From: Flagellimonas abyssi
Lineage (GTDB): Bacteria; Bacteroidota; Bacteroidia; Flavobacteriales; Flavobacteriaceae
Reading direction: 5' to 3'
DNA length: 64,000 nt
Assembly: GCF_019457905.1 (NCBI RefSeq)
Contig: NZ_JAHZSV010000021.1
Coordinates: 1-64,000 of the forward strand
The notes beneath the pieces are model-generated. The model did not search any database and had not been told where the DNA came from. It saw only the letters and a list, made by a program, of their open reading frames with translations. This document shows, one piece after another, positions 9,025 through 18,406 of the stretch. Position numbers and translations under genes: made by a program. Position 1 is the first letter of the stretch. Each line of letters begins with the position of its first letter.

Positions 9025-9823
9025 AAACATTGGTGTTTTGGGCTGCGGTTGGCTAGGGTTGCCCTTAGCGAAAAAATTAATTGAAGGTGGATACAACGTT
9101 CACGGGACCACAACATCATCCGATAAGTTCTCTGCCTTGGAGAACGAGGGAATCAAACCCTTCAAGGTTCGTTTGTCGGAAAAAGAAATTGAAGGCGACA
9201 TCCAAAGCTTCCTTTCCCATCTTGATAAAGTGATCATCAACGTGCCGCCGAAACTTCGCGGCAAACAAACCGAAAGCTATGTTGAAAAAATCAAGCATCT
9301 CATCACGGAAATCAAAAAGAGTGATGTATCCCATCTCATTTTTGTGAGCAGTACGGCAGTCTACGGAGATTCCGAAGGCGAAGTATCCGAAGAATCACCT
9401 ACACAGCCCGCAACCGAATCGGGTAGACAATTGGTGGAATGCGAAAGCTTATTTCACAATGAAAACGGATTCAAAACTACCATTATCAGATTTGGGGGAT
9501 TGATTGGTCCAAATAGGCATCCCATCACAATGCTTTCCGGTCGGGAGAACCTGACTGGCGGAAACAATCCAATAAACCTGATCCACCTTCATGATTGCAT
9601 TCACATGATTGCTACCATTCTAGAGCAAGGATACTGGGGAGAACTCTTTAACGGTGTATATCCGCATCACCCCAAAAAGCAAATATATTATTTTGAAGAA
9701 GCCCAAAAGAGAGGCTTGCCCGCTCCCGCATATGACGAAGAACCCGATACAAAAGGGAAGATAGTACTGAGCAAGAACTTTATGGGCAAAGGCCACACCT
9801 TTCAAACTGCAATTGACTCCTAG
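9017..9823 (+). CDS. NAD(P)-dependent epimerase/SDR-like protein (YeeZ-like)
   Basis: A 268-residue Rossmann-fold protein. The N-terminal 'IGVLGCGWLGLPLAKKLIEGGYNVHGTTTS' region (key motif GxGxxGxxxA) resembles E. coli YeeZ, and 'VSSTAVYGDSEGEVSEES' gives the SDR Ser/Tyr region, but there is no YxxxK pair in the usual place, as in YeeZ. Start is a TTG at 9017, overlapping the peptidase gene by 8 bases, so the two are translationally coupled. The substrate is unknown. Confidence 0.8.
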   Translation: MSKNIGVLGCGWLGLPLAKKLIEGGYNVHGTTTSSDKFSALENEGIKPFKVRLSEKEIEGDIQSFLSHLDKVIINVPPKLRGKQTESYVEKIKHLITEIKKSDVSHLIFVSSTAVYGDSEGEVSEESPTQPATESGRQLVECESLFHNENGFKTTIIRFGGLIGPNRHPITMLSGRENLTGGNNPINLIHLHDCIHMIATILEQGYWGELFNGVYPHHPKKQIYYFEEAQKRGLPAPAYDEEPDTKGKIVLSKNFMGKGHTFQTAIDS

Positions 9824-9905
9824 GGGCATAGCCTTTTACTTATCGAATTCTTAACAGGTGGGTTGGGATTAATTTGTTAGATTTGGCGCACTAAATTGAA
9901 GATCA

Positions 9906-10616
9906 ATGAAAAAGTCTGTACTCTTGCTGCTCCTATTTGTGGGCTTTACAGGTATTTCCCAAACAAACGATGCACTTCTAAAGCACTATAATGCCTACTA
10001 CAAAGAAATGCGCCTTCAGGGTGATATAAATGGTGTAATCAGTGCATTGACGCACCTTAACGTGATTTCTCCATCCAAAGAGAGAAGGGATACTTTGGCC
10101 TTTGTTTACATGAACAATGGCAAACACATGCAAGCCTTGAACACTATAGGCATTGAAAAGAATGCTGATGATTCGGATTTGGCGGTACAGGTAAAGGCTT
10201 TTTCACTCAAGTCCTTGAACCAGCCCAAAAGAGCTTTGGAACATTTTGAGGAGTTGAATTCCAGAAACCCATCTCCTTACTTGGCTTATGAAATGGCCGA
10301 TCTTAAAATTCAAACTGGAGATATGGATGGAGCCGTTAAAAATATCGAATATGGTATTGCCAATGCAACGGATGAAATGAAGTATGCCTTTTATGAAAGG
10401 CAACAACCCTATGAAGTTCCTCTAAAAGCGGCTTTCTACCATTTGAAGGGATTGGCCGATTTTAACCAGAACAAAGAGAATATCGATGCCGCTATTGCTT
10501 CTATTGATGAAGCACTGAAAATAGCCCCGAATTTTAATTTGGCAAGTTTGAGCAAGCAAGCTTTGGAATCGAGAAAGCAACAAGCTGCCGAAGGTTCGGA
10601 AGGGACTAAAAATTAA
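9906..10616 (+). CDS. Secreted TPR-like protein
   Basis: A 236-residue protein with a signal peptide (MKKSVLLLLLFVGFTGISQ). The mature part is helical with at least three degenerate tetratricopeptide units, for example 'LNQPKRALEHFEELNSRNPSP', 'MADLKIQTGDMDGAVKNIEYG' and 'AIASIDEALKIAPNFNLASL'. It is likely a periplasmic scaffold for protein contacts. Its stop is 1 base from the stop of the convergent NTF2-like gene. Confidence 0.78.
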   Translation: MKKSVLLLLLFVGFTGISQTNDALLKHYNAYYKEMRLQGDINGVISALTHLNVISPSKERRDTLAFVYMNNGKHMQALNTIGIEKNADDSDLAVQVKAFSLKSLNQPKRALEHFEELNSRNPSPYLAYEMADLKIQTGDMDGAVKNIEYGIANATDEMKYAFYERQQPYEVPLKAAFYHLKGLADFNQNKENIDAAIASIDEALKIAPNFNLASLSKQALESRKQQAAEGSEGTKN

Positions 10617-10617
10617 G

Positions 10618-11118
10618 CTACTGCTTCTTTTTTAGTTCTTGGAGTAGGGCATTATCCTTTTCTTCCTTGATTTGGACCAGCTCGGCCACATTATCGTTGG
10701 GTACCGCTATTGACAATACATAATGGGCAATCTTCCATTGCCCATTTATTTTTTTAAGTACTCCGGAACCTCTGCAAATTTTCATTTGGGTATCCAACAA
10801 TTCGTCGAACCAGGCAAAATCGGCAGACTCGCCTACATAAATATTTCGCTGTACCGCCGTAAAGCTCCATGCTTTGCCCTTATCAAAATAGGGTTTGGAG
10901 AATACCCTGAATTCATCGTTCTGCCAGTTTTCCATGGCATCGGTTCCCAAGAACACACCGTCCTCGGTCATTTTATCAAAATAGGCCTCAAAATCAGCGT
11001 TCGCCGCAGCAAGGTGCCAACCATCCAGCACATCATTGATTTTATCCTCCTCCGTATTCTGAGCAAATAGGGTCGCTGATACCGTTAAAAGCACCAAGAC
11101 AAGAATCTTATGTTTCAT
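10618..11118 (-). CDS. Secreted NTF2-like (SnoaL/DUF4440) protein
   Basis: A 166-residue protein with a signal peptide (MKHKILVLVLLTVSATLFAQ). The mature part follows the NTF2-like cone fold: 'INDVLDGWHLAAANADFEAYFDKMTEDGVF' region (helix then strand), 'FDKGKAWSFTAVQRNIYV', and a final 'GVLKKINGQWKIAHYVLSIAVPND', the typical last strands of DUF4440/SnoaL-like proteins. It may bind a small ligand; there is no known reaction. It overlaps the upstream lipoprotein gene by 11 bases, so the two form an operon. Confidence 0.82.
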   Translation of the reverse strand: MKHKILVLVLLTVSATLFAQNTEEDKINDVLDGWHLAAANADFEAYFDKMTEDGVFLGTDAMENWQNDEFRVFSKPYFDKGKAWSFTAVQRNIYVGESADFAWFDELLDTQMKICRGSGVLKKINGQWKIAHYVLSIAVPNDNVAELVQIKEEKDNALLQELKKKQ

Positions 11119-11605
11119 CTAGAATCAGTTTTTTATCCAATTGGCTGTTCATGATCACATTCAACTGCTTACGTATGGAATTGTATGCCTCCAACACCTT
11201 TATAGTGGGCTCTGTGGTCGGTTGATTTTCCATAATGCTGGTCTTGGCCTTGTAGAGAAAAGTGCGCATCACCATTTGTCTGCTCTTCACTTGAAACGAA
11301 TCGAAAAGTTCTGGGTATTGGCCCGCTTCCAGTTTCTTCTCCTTTTCTATTAAATCGTCAATAGCAAGTGCCAAATCTTCATTGTTGGTTGCTTTATAAA
11401 GCACATCGATACTACTGTTCAAATCTTTGAACTGTTGCCAATCAGCTACTATAGCAGCAGCTGCGGGATTGATTTCAACTTTTTCGGGCATTTTTTGATA
11501 GTTGAACTCCAACTCCTCTGTGTTCACCTCAACAGGGGCTTCTTCAACCTTTTTACAGGCGTTTAGAAGTACTATCAGAACAAGAATACCTAACAATTTT
11601 TGCAT
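11108..11605 (-). CDS. Hypothetical lipoprotein
   Basis: A 165-residue lipoprotein. The chosen ATG at 11605 gives 'MQKLLGILVLIVLLNACKK', a signal peptide with lipobox LNAC. A longer in-frame reading to 11836 would run into the divergent dehydrogenase gene and is rejected. The mature protein is a helical, charged bundle with no known domain. It overlaps the NTF2-like gene and is divergent from the threonine dehydrogenase gene, with 64 bases between the starts. Confidence 0.75.
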   Translation of the reverse strand: MQKLLGILVLIVLLNACKKVEEAPVEVNTEELEFNYQKMPEKVEINPAAAAIVADWQQFKDLNSSIDVLYKATNNEDLALAIDDLIEKEKKLEAGQYPELFDSFQVKSRQMVMRTFLYKAKTSIMENQPTTEPTIKVLEAYNSIRKQLNVIMNSQLDKKLILDET

Positions 11606-11669
11606 AAGCGAATGTACAAATTTTAATAAAGGGTATCTTTGACCTCGAACTAAATTAACTTCATTTTTA

Positions 11670-12611
11670 ATGCATAAGCCCATATTGATCATTGGCGCCT
11701 GTGGCCAAATAGGAACGGAACTCACCTTTGAACTTAGAAGCAAGTACGGTGCTGATAATGTAATTGCAAGTGACATTCGCGAAGGCGGAGACGCCTTGAT
11801 GCAGTCAGGACCTTTTGAACTATTGGACGCCACCAACTATGCCGCAATTGAAGATGTGGTGATGCATTATGAGATTGATGAAGTTTACTTAATGGCTGCC
11901 ATGCTCAGCGCCACGGCAGAAAAATTCCCAATGCGTGCATGGAACCTGAACATGAATTCCCTTTTCAATGTCCTGAATTTGGCAAAGGACAAAAAGATTT
12001 CCAAAGTATTCTGGCCTTCCAGCATAGCTGTGTTTGGACCAAACACCCCTAAAACCAATACTCCGCAGAGTACAATCATGGAACCAAGTACGGTGTACGG
12101 CATAAGTAAGCAATCGGGGGAAAGGTGGTGCGAATACTATCATAAAAAATATGGCGTGGATGTTAGAAGTGTCCGCTACCCAGGGTTGATAAGCTGGAAA
12201 ACGATGCCTGGTGGTGGCACTACCGATTATGCCGTTGAGATTTATCATGAAGCACTTAAAAAAGGTTCATATGAGTGCTTTTTAAAGAGTGATACAGAAC
12301 TTCCCATGATGTATATGGACGATGCCATTAGAGCAACTATTGATTTAATGGAGAGTCCATCAGAGCAAATAAAAGTAAGATCTTCCTATAATCTGGCCGG
12401 TATGAACTTTACCCCTGAAAAAATGGCCGAAAGCATTGTTGGGCACATTCCAAACTTCAAAATAAGCTACACCCCTGATTTTAGACAGGAAATTGCTGAT
12501 TCTTGGCCCAGTAGCATTGATGATACAGAGGCAAGAAATGAGTGGGGCTGGGAACCTAGATTCAATTTGGACCAGACCACAAAGGAGATGTTAGAAAATC
12601 TGAAGGGTTAG
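11670..12611 (+). CDS. tdh: L-threonine 3-dehydrogenase, SDR type
   Basis: A 313-residue extended short-chain dehydrogenase of the SDR-type L-threonine dehydrogenase group known from Flavobacterium and Cupriavidus. It oxidises threonine to 2-amino-3-oxobutyrate with NAD+. Visible: glycine motif 'GACGQIGTEL' at the N-terminus, acidic NAD-ribose residue in 'ASDIRE', Ser in 'FWPSSIAVFG', and the catalytic YxxxK in 'TVYGISKQSGE'. 'RYPGLISWKTMPGGGTTDYA' is the family-specific substrate loop. Length is normal. The partner ligase (kbl) is not in the window. Confidence 0.88.
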   Translation: MHKPILIIGACGQIGTELTFELRSKYGADNVIASDIREGGDALMQSGPFELLDATNYAAIEDVVMHYEIDEVYLMAAMLSATAEKFPMRAWNLNMNSLFNVLNLAKDKKISKVFWPSSIAVFGPNTPKTNTPQSTIMEPSTVYGISKQSGERWCEYYHKKYGVDVRSVRYPGLISWKTMPGGGTTDYAVEIYHEALKKGSYECFLKSDTELPMMYMDDAIRATIDLMESPSEQIKVRSSYNLAGMNFTPEKMAESIVGHIPNFKISYTPDFRQEIADSWPSSIDDTEARNEWGWEPRFNLDQTTKEMLENLKG

Positions 12612-12615
12612 GCGA

Positions 12616-12945
12616 CTACTCCTCTTCACCGGAATCAGAATCTGAATCTGAAAAGTCCTCGTCTTCCTCAGGGATTTTATCATAATCCTCGGAATCAAAG
12701 TTTTCCTCATCGCTATCATCCTCATCAAAGTCGGCCATGGAACGTTCCAGTTTTGAGCTGATCTTTACCAGATATTTGGTATCCTCGGTAGATACTTCCA
12801 CAGCCTCTATATATTCTCCCTTTATATTCTTGAAGTTAATTACATCATCATCCCCATATCCATCAGGATATTTTTCCACCAAAAGCTTGAGTACCTCGGA
12901 GGTGAGTTTTTTATAGTCTACAATTACGCGTTTGAGGTTGTCCAT
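12616..12945 (-). CDS. Conserved protein with acidic tail
   Basis: A 109-residue protein. Residues 1-70 form a compact alpha/beta region (VIVDYKKLTSEVLKLLVEKYPDGYGDDDVI); the last 40 residues are almost all Asp, Glu and Ser, a disordered acidic tail. It sits convergent to the threonine dehydrogenase gene with only 4 bases between stops. From memory similar acidic-tail proteins occur beside this dehydrogenase in other flavobacteria, but I cannot check that here. Function unknown. Confidence 0.72.
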   Translation of the reverse strand: MDNLKRVIVDYKKLTSEVLKLLVEKYPDGYGDDDVINFKNIKGEYIEAVEVSTEDTKYLVKISSKLERSMADFDEDDSDEENFDSEDYDKIPEEDEDFSDSDSDSGEEE

Positions 12946-13199
12946 GGTGTTGTTGGTTACTTATCCTAAGTTATATAACTATTGTGATTGTATGGAAAAA
13001 TTATAAAAAAAATCTTTGCATTTCAAAATTGGGGCGATTTTATCGACCAAAAATGATGTTAACCTGAAGTTGGTATTAAAAAAAGGGAAAGAATACAGAA
13101 AAACAACTGAGAGGAAAGATTAAGTCATTCTACCGACTTTACAATAATTATGTATCTTAACCTAATCTAATTCAAGGCTTAACCTACAAAACGAGGACC

Positions 13200-14483
13200 A
13201 TGAGCATTCTCAACGACCTGCAAGAACTTGAAAGTGCCGGGGTAATCTCCAAGGATACCTCGACAAGAATCGAATCTTACTACAAAAACAAGAAAGACCC
13301 ATCCACCAACAAGCTTTTTGTGGTTTTTGGCATTTTGGGGGCAATTTTGGTCGGTCTGGGGACGATTCTAATCATTGCGCATAACTGGGATGAACTGTCC
13401 CGTGGGCTAAAAACAGGGGCGGCATTTCTTCCTTTATTAATCGGGCAAGCTTTATGCTCGTTCACCCTACTAAAAAAGCATCAAAATATTGCTTGGAAAG
13501 AAGGCTCAGCGGTTTTTCTGTTCTTTGCCGTTGGCGCCAGCATCGCGTTGATCAGTCAGATATATAATATTCCCGGAAATTTAAGCTCATATCTACTGAC
13601 CTGGATGCTCTTGATGTTGCCCCTTGTTTATGTAATGAAATCCTCAATGGTTTCTTTGCTCTACATTATTGGAACAACCTATTTCGCAAGCGAAACCGGA
13701 TATTGGGACTACCCCACTGAGATACCTTATGTTTATTGGCTGATGATTGCCGCTATTGTTCCACACTATTATCTTTTACTAAAGAAAAGTCCCAACAGCA
13801 ACTTTCTACGCTTTCATAATTGGTTTGTCGCCTTGTCCCTTACTGTGGTTCTGGGTACTTTTTCCAAACAAATGGACGAACTCATGTTCTTGGCATACGC
13901 ATCTTTGTTCGGCCTGTTCTATCTTTTTGGAACAAGTAAATTCCTCCCGGATAAGACCACAAAAAATGCCTTTACCCTATTGGGAAGCGTGGGGACCGTT
14001 GTGATTCTATTGATTTTAAGTTTTAATGAGTTTTGGGAGCATCTCATTAAAAAAGAAATGTTCCTGAATGAAATTATTGTTGCTCCAGAATTCATCATTA
14101 CCGTCATTTTATCCGTATTGGCCATGATGTTTTTGTATGAACGGTTAAAATCGTCATCGATTAAAGGTATATCTCCTTTTTCGGTTGCTTTCCTATTGTT
14201 TATACCTATTTTCTTTATGGGAACATTTTCATCCATAGCGGCGGTATTCTTGATAAATCTTTTGGTTTTCGCCATTGGAATCCTAACAATTAGAGCTGGT
14301 TCCAAACAGAACCATTTGGGTATTCTCAACTACGGTCTTCTTATTATAGCTGCATTGATTGTTTGCAGGTTTTTTGATACCGACCTAAGTTTTGTAATCC
14401 GTGGATTGCTATTTATATCTGTTGGTGTGGGATTCTATTTTGTCAATTATAGAATGATTAAAAAAAGACAGGAAAATGACTAG
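13200..14483 (+). CDS. DUF2157 membrane protein
   Basis: A 427-residue integral membrane protein. The cytosolic N-terminus 'LQELESAGVISKDTSTRIESYYK' matches the DUF2157 lead helix ('l..L...giis.e.a..i...y'), followed by about a dozen hydrophobic segments. DUF2157 proteins are commonly paired with a GDYXXLXY protein, as here, where the next gene overlaps by 8 bases. The function is unknown; the pairing suggests one membrane complex. Confidence 0.86.
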   Translation: MSILNDLQELESAGVISKDTSTRIESYYKNKKDPSTNKLFVVFGILGAILVGLGTILIIAHNWDELSRGLKTGAAFLPLLIGQALCSFTLLKKHQNIAWKEGSAVFLFFAVGASIALISQIYNIPGNLSSYLLTWMLLMLPLVYVMKSSMVSLLYIIGTTYFASETGYWDYPTEIPYVYWLMIAAIVPHYYLLLKKSPNSNFLRFHNWFVALSLTVVLGTFSKQMDELMFLAYASLFGLFYLFGTSKFLPDKTTKNAFTLLGSVGTVVILLILSFNEFWEHLIKKEMFLNEIIVAPEFIITVILSVLAMMFLYERLKSSSIKGISPFSVAFLLFIPIFFMGTFSSIAAVFLINLLVFAIGILTIRAGSKQNHLGILNYGLLIIAALIVCRFFDTDLSFVIRGLLFISVGVGFYFVNYRMIKKRQEND

Positions 14484-15060
14484 CAGGAACAAACAAATAC
14501 TCATTTTTGCCATAGTGGCACTAGCTCAGCTCTATGTTCCCGCCAAAATGATTTGGAACCAAGAAAGCATACTGGAGGAAGGCAGCGAATACAAATTCAA
14601 GACTGTCCCGGTCGACCCTAACGATCCTTTTAGGGGGAAATACATTACATTGACATTTGAAGAAAACACCTTTACAGTACCGGATGAAAAGGACTGGTCC
14701 CGTGGTGAAAAAGTGTATATCCTTCTTGGCACGAACAAATCCGGGTTTGCAAAAATAGATTCCATTTCCAAACAGGCGCCCAACGGCCAACAGGATTTTG
14801 TAGAGGCCAAGGCATGGTTTGTGTCCAGAAACGGAGAAAACAAGGTATCAATCGATTACCCGTTTAACAGATTTTATATGGAGGAATCCAAGGCGTACGA
14901 TGCCGAAGCCACCTATCAAAAATCACAGATTGACACAACCAAAACCACATACGCCCTGGTTTCCATTAAAAACGGGGATGCCGTGCTAAAAGATGTGTTG
15001 ATAGATGATATTCCGATTAGGGAAATAGTCATAAAGGAACAGAGTAAAGACCCGCGCTAA
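14476..15060 (+). CDS. GDYXXLXY-domain protein
   Basis: A 194-residue protein with one N-terminal membrane segment (residues 6-24, LIFAIVALAQLYVPAKMIW). The family motif is seen as 'PFRGKYITLTF', a variant of P-x-R-G-D-Y-x-x-L-x-Y with K for D and F for Y. It overlaps the DUF2157 gene by 8 bases and is surely translated with it. The exported beta-rich part probably works with the DUF2157 channel-like partner; the role is unknown. Confidence 0.85.
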   Translation: MTSRNKQILIFAIVALAQLYVPAKMIWNQESILEEGSEYKFKTVPVDPNDPFRGKYITLTFEENTFTVPDEKDWSRGEKVYILLGTNKSGFAKIDSISKQAPNGQQDFVEAKAWFVSRNGENKVSIDYPFNRFYMEESKAYDAEATYQKSQIDTTKTTYALVSIKNGDAVLKDVLIDDIPIREIVIKEQSKDPR

Positions 15061-15211
15061 AATTGGTATCGGCAAGAATTAGGCTCTTAAAAAACCCTTT
15101 GGTTGCCTTGTTGATGAAAACCTCCGTTATTTGGCAAATTAACATGGGAACGGAGGGTAAAGTGGAATTTTGGTTAACTTGTCCTGTCAGGTTGATGATA
15201 AAATTGATATC

Positions 15212-18037
15212 ATGATTAAAAGAGGCTTAGTTTTTATTCTTACGTCAATTTGGTTTTCATCATTTGGTCAAAATGTACCTGATGGGTTTTTATCCAATCA
15301 AACACAAATAGATTCCTTATCCGAATCATCAAAATATGATGATGCGCTCCACCTTGCATTTCAAAATCTTGAAATCGCAAAAAGAGAAGGTTCCCATCTG
15401 CTTTTGGGAAAGGCAAAGAGCAAAATCTCACATCTATACTTCAGGAAGGGCGATTACGATTCCACAACCCATTATGCAAAGCAAGCAATGAACTTGGCGA
15501 GTGCCAATAAACTACCAGAGGTAATGACAAGCGCCTTGCTTTCACTTGGCAATGTCCATTATTCAAAGTTCGAAGACATTGATGCCATAGACCACTATCA
15601 AAAAATAGATTCCATTTCCGAGCGCTATGGTGAAAAAAACCCACATGTGGTAAATGCACTGTTCAATCTGGGAAAGGTATTGTTGCGAACCTACAGCGTA
15701 CAGGACACATCCTATGTTGGGAAAGCAGAGCGTTATTTCCGCAGTGCCCAAAAAATGGCTTCGGAAATCGGAAATCCTGAAGAAGAACATTTCGGTTATA
15801 TAATGCTGGGCAATATTTATGGGCAACGACGGGAATATGAAAAAGCTATCCCTTACTTTAAAAAAAGTTTGGCCTATTTTGAACGTATGGGCTCCAGTAA
15901 ACGGGTGGCGGACATCTATTGGTCCCTTGGTATTATTGAGACGGACCTCAACAACTACGAGCAAGCCGAATTTTATTACAAGAAAAGACTCGACCTATTG
16001 ACACAGGCGGGAAACCCCGAAGAAATCGCAAATGCCTATCGGGTCCATGCAGGTTTCCTTCAAAGAATCAACAGACACCGAGAAGCCATCCCATATTTGG
16101 AAAAGGCATATGATTATTTCCAAGATTCCGATGCGGGCCATAGCGGCATTCTATTGGGAATTACAAGCTCACTTGCCGAGTCTTATAGAAAAACGGGGGA
16201 TTTTGAAAAAGCTACCGAGTTCTATAGCCAAACCTTGGTGCATCAAGATTCTTTGGATGCCCGAAAACAAAAAAGTCTTGCATTGGATCTGGAAGCCAAA
16301 TACCAAACCCAAAAAAAGGAGCAGGAAATCGCTTTGCTAAAGTCTCAGAATGACCTGGCCGAGGAGCGTAAAAAAAATCAGCAAAATATTCTTTTGGGAG
16401 GAATTGTGCTTATCTCATTGGTCGCCCTCTCGTTATTTTTGCTCTACCGCAACCGTCAAAAGACCAATAAACGCTTAATGGAACTGGACACCGCCAAATC
16501 AAATTTTTTCGCCAACATTTCCCATGAGCTGCGCACGCCATTGTCCTTGATAAAGGGCCCGGTGGAACAGCAACTAGAAAACACCCGTCTTAGTGAGGAA
16601 GACAAACAAAATTTGACCATTGCCAAAAAAAATGCCGAACGGCTGACCACATTGGTGGACCAATTGCTCGACCTGTCCAAACTCGAATCCAGTTTTTACA
16701 AATTACAGGTTGGCCGAGGGCTGTTGTCCCAGTTTCTAAAATCCATTGCTGAATCGTTTGTGTTCCAGACCAACAAAAAATCACAGCTGCTCAACATTCA
16801 GATTTCCATTGAAGAACATCTATACTGGTACGATGCCGATGTGCTTCAAAAAATAGTGGTGAACCTTTTGGGCAATGCACTAAAATACAGTCCCGAAAAG
16901 GCCGAAATCCATGTAAGTGCAAACATTGGGGATGGCAACCTTTCGTTATCTGTAAAAAACACCGGCATTTCACTTTCCAAAGAAATGCTCAATAACATTT
17001 TCGACCGTTTCCACCGAAGCCACGAAAATGAGCCGGGAACAGGTATTGGTCTGGCACTTACCAAAGAGCTGGTGGAACTGCACAAGGGCAAAATACACGT
17101 AAAAAACGATGCCGATAGTATCACTTTTTATATTGAGGTCCCCGTTCATGAAAATGCCTTTTCAATAAACGAGAAAGACATGCATTCGGAACCTACCACT
17201 TACCAAACTCCATACCAAGAGAGCGAAATCATTGATAGCCATAACAATGAAAGTGTTTCTGTAGAACACAATGAGGCCAAGGACATTATATTAATTGTGG
17301 ATGACAATGAAGATATACGCACGTATATTTCTTCCATTTTGCATAACAAATACCATGTAATTACCGCCGAAAATGGCGATGTCGGATTTCAAAAGGCACT
17401 AAAGCAGGTGCCCGATCTAATCATCACAGATTTAATGATGCCAAAGGAAGATGGTCTGAAACTTACCAAAAATTGTAAGACCAACGATACTACATCCCAT
17501 ATACCCATTATAATGCTCACTGCCAAGACAGGTGATGAAAACCGATTGCAAGGATTGGAGATTGGAGCCGATAGTTATCTGACCAAGCCATTTAACAACA
17601 AAGTTTTGAAGCAAACGGTCCAAAATCTTTTGGAGAGCCGTAAACAATTACAAAAACGCTTTAGCCAAGAGGTAATATTAACCCCAAAGGACATTTCGAT
17701 TGGTTCGTATGACCAACGGTTCTTGGAATCCCTACAAACCATTTTGGACGAACAATTGGTCTCGTCCAATTTTAACGCGGAGGCCTTCTCCGTTGCCATT
17801 GGCATGAGCAGAATGCAACTTCATCGCAAGCTAAAGGCACTCACCGGTCAGACCACATCGGAGTTTATCCGGGGCCAGCGGCTAAAACTGGCAGCCAAAC
17901 TTTTACAGGAAAGTGATGTCAACATCTCAGAAATAGGATATCAAGTAGGTTTTAACGATCATTCCTATTTTACAAAATGCTTTCGGGAAACCTATGGCCT
18001 CTCCCCTTCTGAATTCAGTAAGAACAAGACTTTTTAA
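15212..18037 (+). CDS. Hybrid two-component system sensor/regulator with TPR sensor and AraC output
   Basis: A 941-residue one-protein signalling system. After a signal peptide (MIKRGLVFILTSIWFSSFGQ) come TPR repeats in the periplasm (about 30-390), one membrane segment (about 405-425), a HisKA domain with the phospho-accepting His in 'ANISHELRTPLSLIKGP' (about 437), an HATPase domain with 'NLLGNALKYS' and 'GTGIGLALTKELV', a receiver domain with Asp in 'ITDLMMPKEDG' (about 739), and a C-terminal AraC helix-turn-helix (850-940, 'NISEIGYQVGFNDHSYFTK'). The ATG at 15212 places the signal peptide at the start; an upstream ATG at 15170 would add 14 residues. It likely controls the downstream microprotein and lipoprotein genes. 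Confidence 0.92.
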   Translation: MIKRGLVFILTSIWFSSFGQNVPDGFLSNQTQIDSLSESSKYDDALHLAFQNLEIAKREGSHLLLGKAKSKISHLYFRKGDYDSTTHYAKQAMNLASANKLPEVMTSALLSLGNVHYSKFEDIDAIDHYQKIDSISERYGEKNPHVVNALFNLGKVLLRTYSVQDTSYVGKAERYFRSAQKMASEIGNPEEEHFGYIMLGNIYGQRREYEKAIPYFKKSLAYFERMGSSKRVADIYWSLGIIETDLNNYEQAEFYYKKRLDLLTQAGNPEEIANAYRVHAGFLQRINRHREAIPYLEKAYDYFQDSDAGHSGILLGITSSLAESYRKTGDFEKATEFYSQTLVHQDSLDARKQKSLALDLEAKYQTQKKEQEIALLKSQNDLAEERKKNQQNILLGGIVLISLVALSLFLLYRNRQKTNKRLMELDTAKSNFFANISHELRTPLSLIKGPVEQQLENTRLSEEDKQNLTIAKKNAERLTTLVDQLLDLSKLESSFYKLQVGRGLLSQFLKSIAESFVFQTNKKSQLLNIQISIEEHLYWYDADVLQKIVVNLLGNALKYSPEKAEIHVSANIGDGNLSLSVKNTGISLSKEMLNNIFDRFHRSHENEPGTGIGLALTKELVELHKGKIHVKNDADSITFYIEVPVHENAFSINEKDMHSEPTTYQTPYQESEIIDSHNNESVSVEHNEAKDIILIVDDNEDIRTYISSILHNKYHVITAENGDVGFQKALKQVPDLIITDLMMPKEDGLKLTKNCKTNDTTSHIPIIMLTAKTGDENRLQGLEIGADSYLTKPFNNKVLKQTVQNLLESRKQLQKRFSQEVILTPKDISIGSYDQRFLESLQTILDEQLVSSNFNAEAFSVAIGMSRMQLHRKLKALTGQTTSEFIRGQRLKLAAKLLQESDVNISEIGYQVGFNDHSYFTKCFRETYGLSPSEFSKNKTF

Positions 18038-18204
18038 ATTCTTCCCGATCGGAAAACCGTAGTTATGTTACATATTTCACAGGCTTTGATACATAATTCA
18101 TAGCCATCTGTCCCTAATACCATTAAGTTTGATTCCAAGGTTGGCAGTGTAAGTCACAAACGTATTCCACCTTACCAATAACTAAAAAAAAACTTCATAT
18201 CAAC

Positions 18205-18354
18205 ATGAAGAAAAAGAGATATGAAGGGATACTGGATGAAGTTCCCCGTTTTGAAATCTATCTAAACGTCAACAAACTAAAAAAAGGGAAATACCTACTA
18301 AAAATCATGAACCAAAACAAAATTATCAAGAACACACATTTCTCCAAAGAATGA
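18205..18354 (+). CDS. 49-aa microprotein A, next to hybrid two-component gene
   Basis: An ATG-started frame of 49 codons with an A-rich leader (taaaaaaaaact). The protein is basic and contains 'LKKGKYLLKIMNQNKIIK', a two-strand beta motif. It is clearly related to the microprotein at 37323: both share IY-x3-[ND]-x-L-K-x-G-K-Y-x-L-x-I-x3-N-K and both lie right after a hybrid two-component gene. The motif also resembles the last strands of type IX secretion C-terminal sorting domains, but there is no cargo. It has no signal peptide. Confidence 0.62.
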   Translation: MKKKRYEGILDEVPRFEIYLNVNKLKKGKYLLKIMNQNKIIKNTHFSKE

Positions 18355-18406
18355 TTCCCCAGTAAAACGTAAGTTTTTAACAGTACAATTAAATACAACC
18401 TTAAAA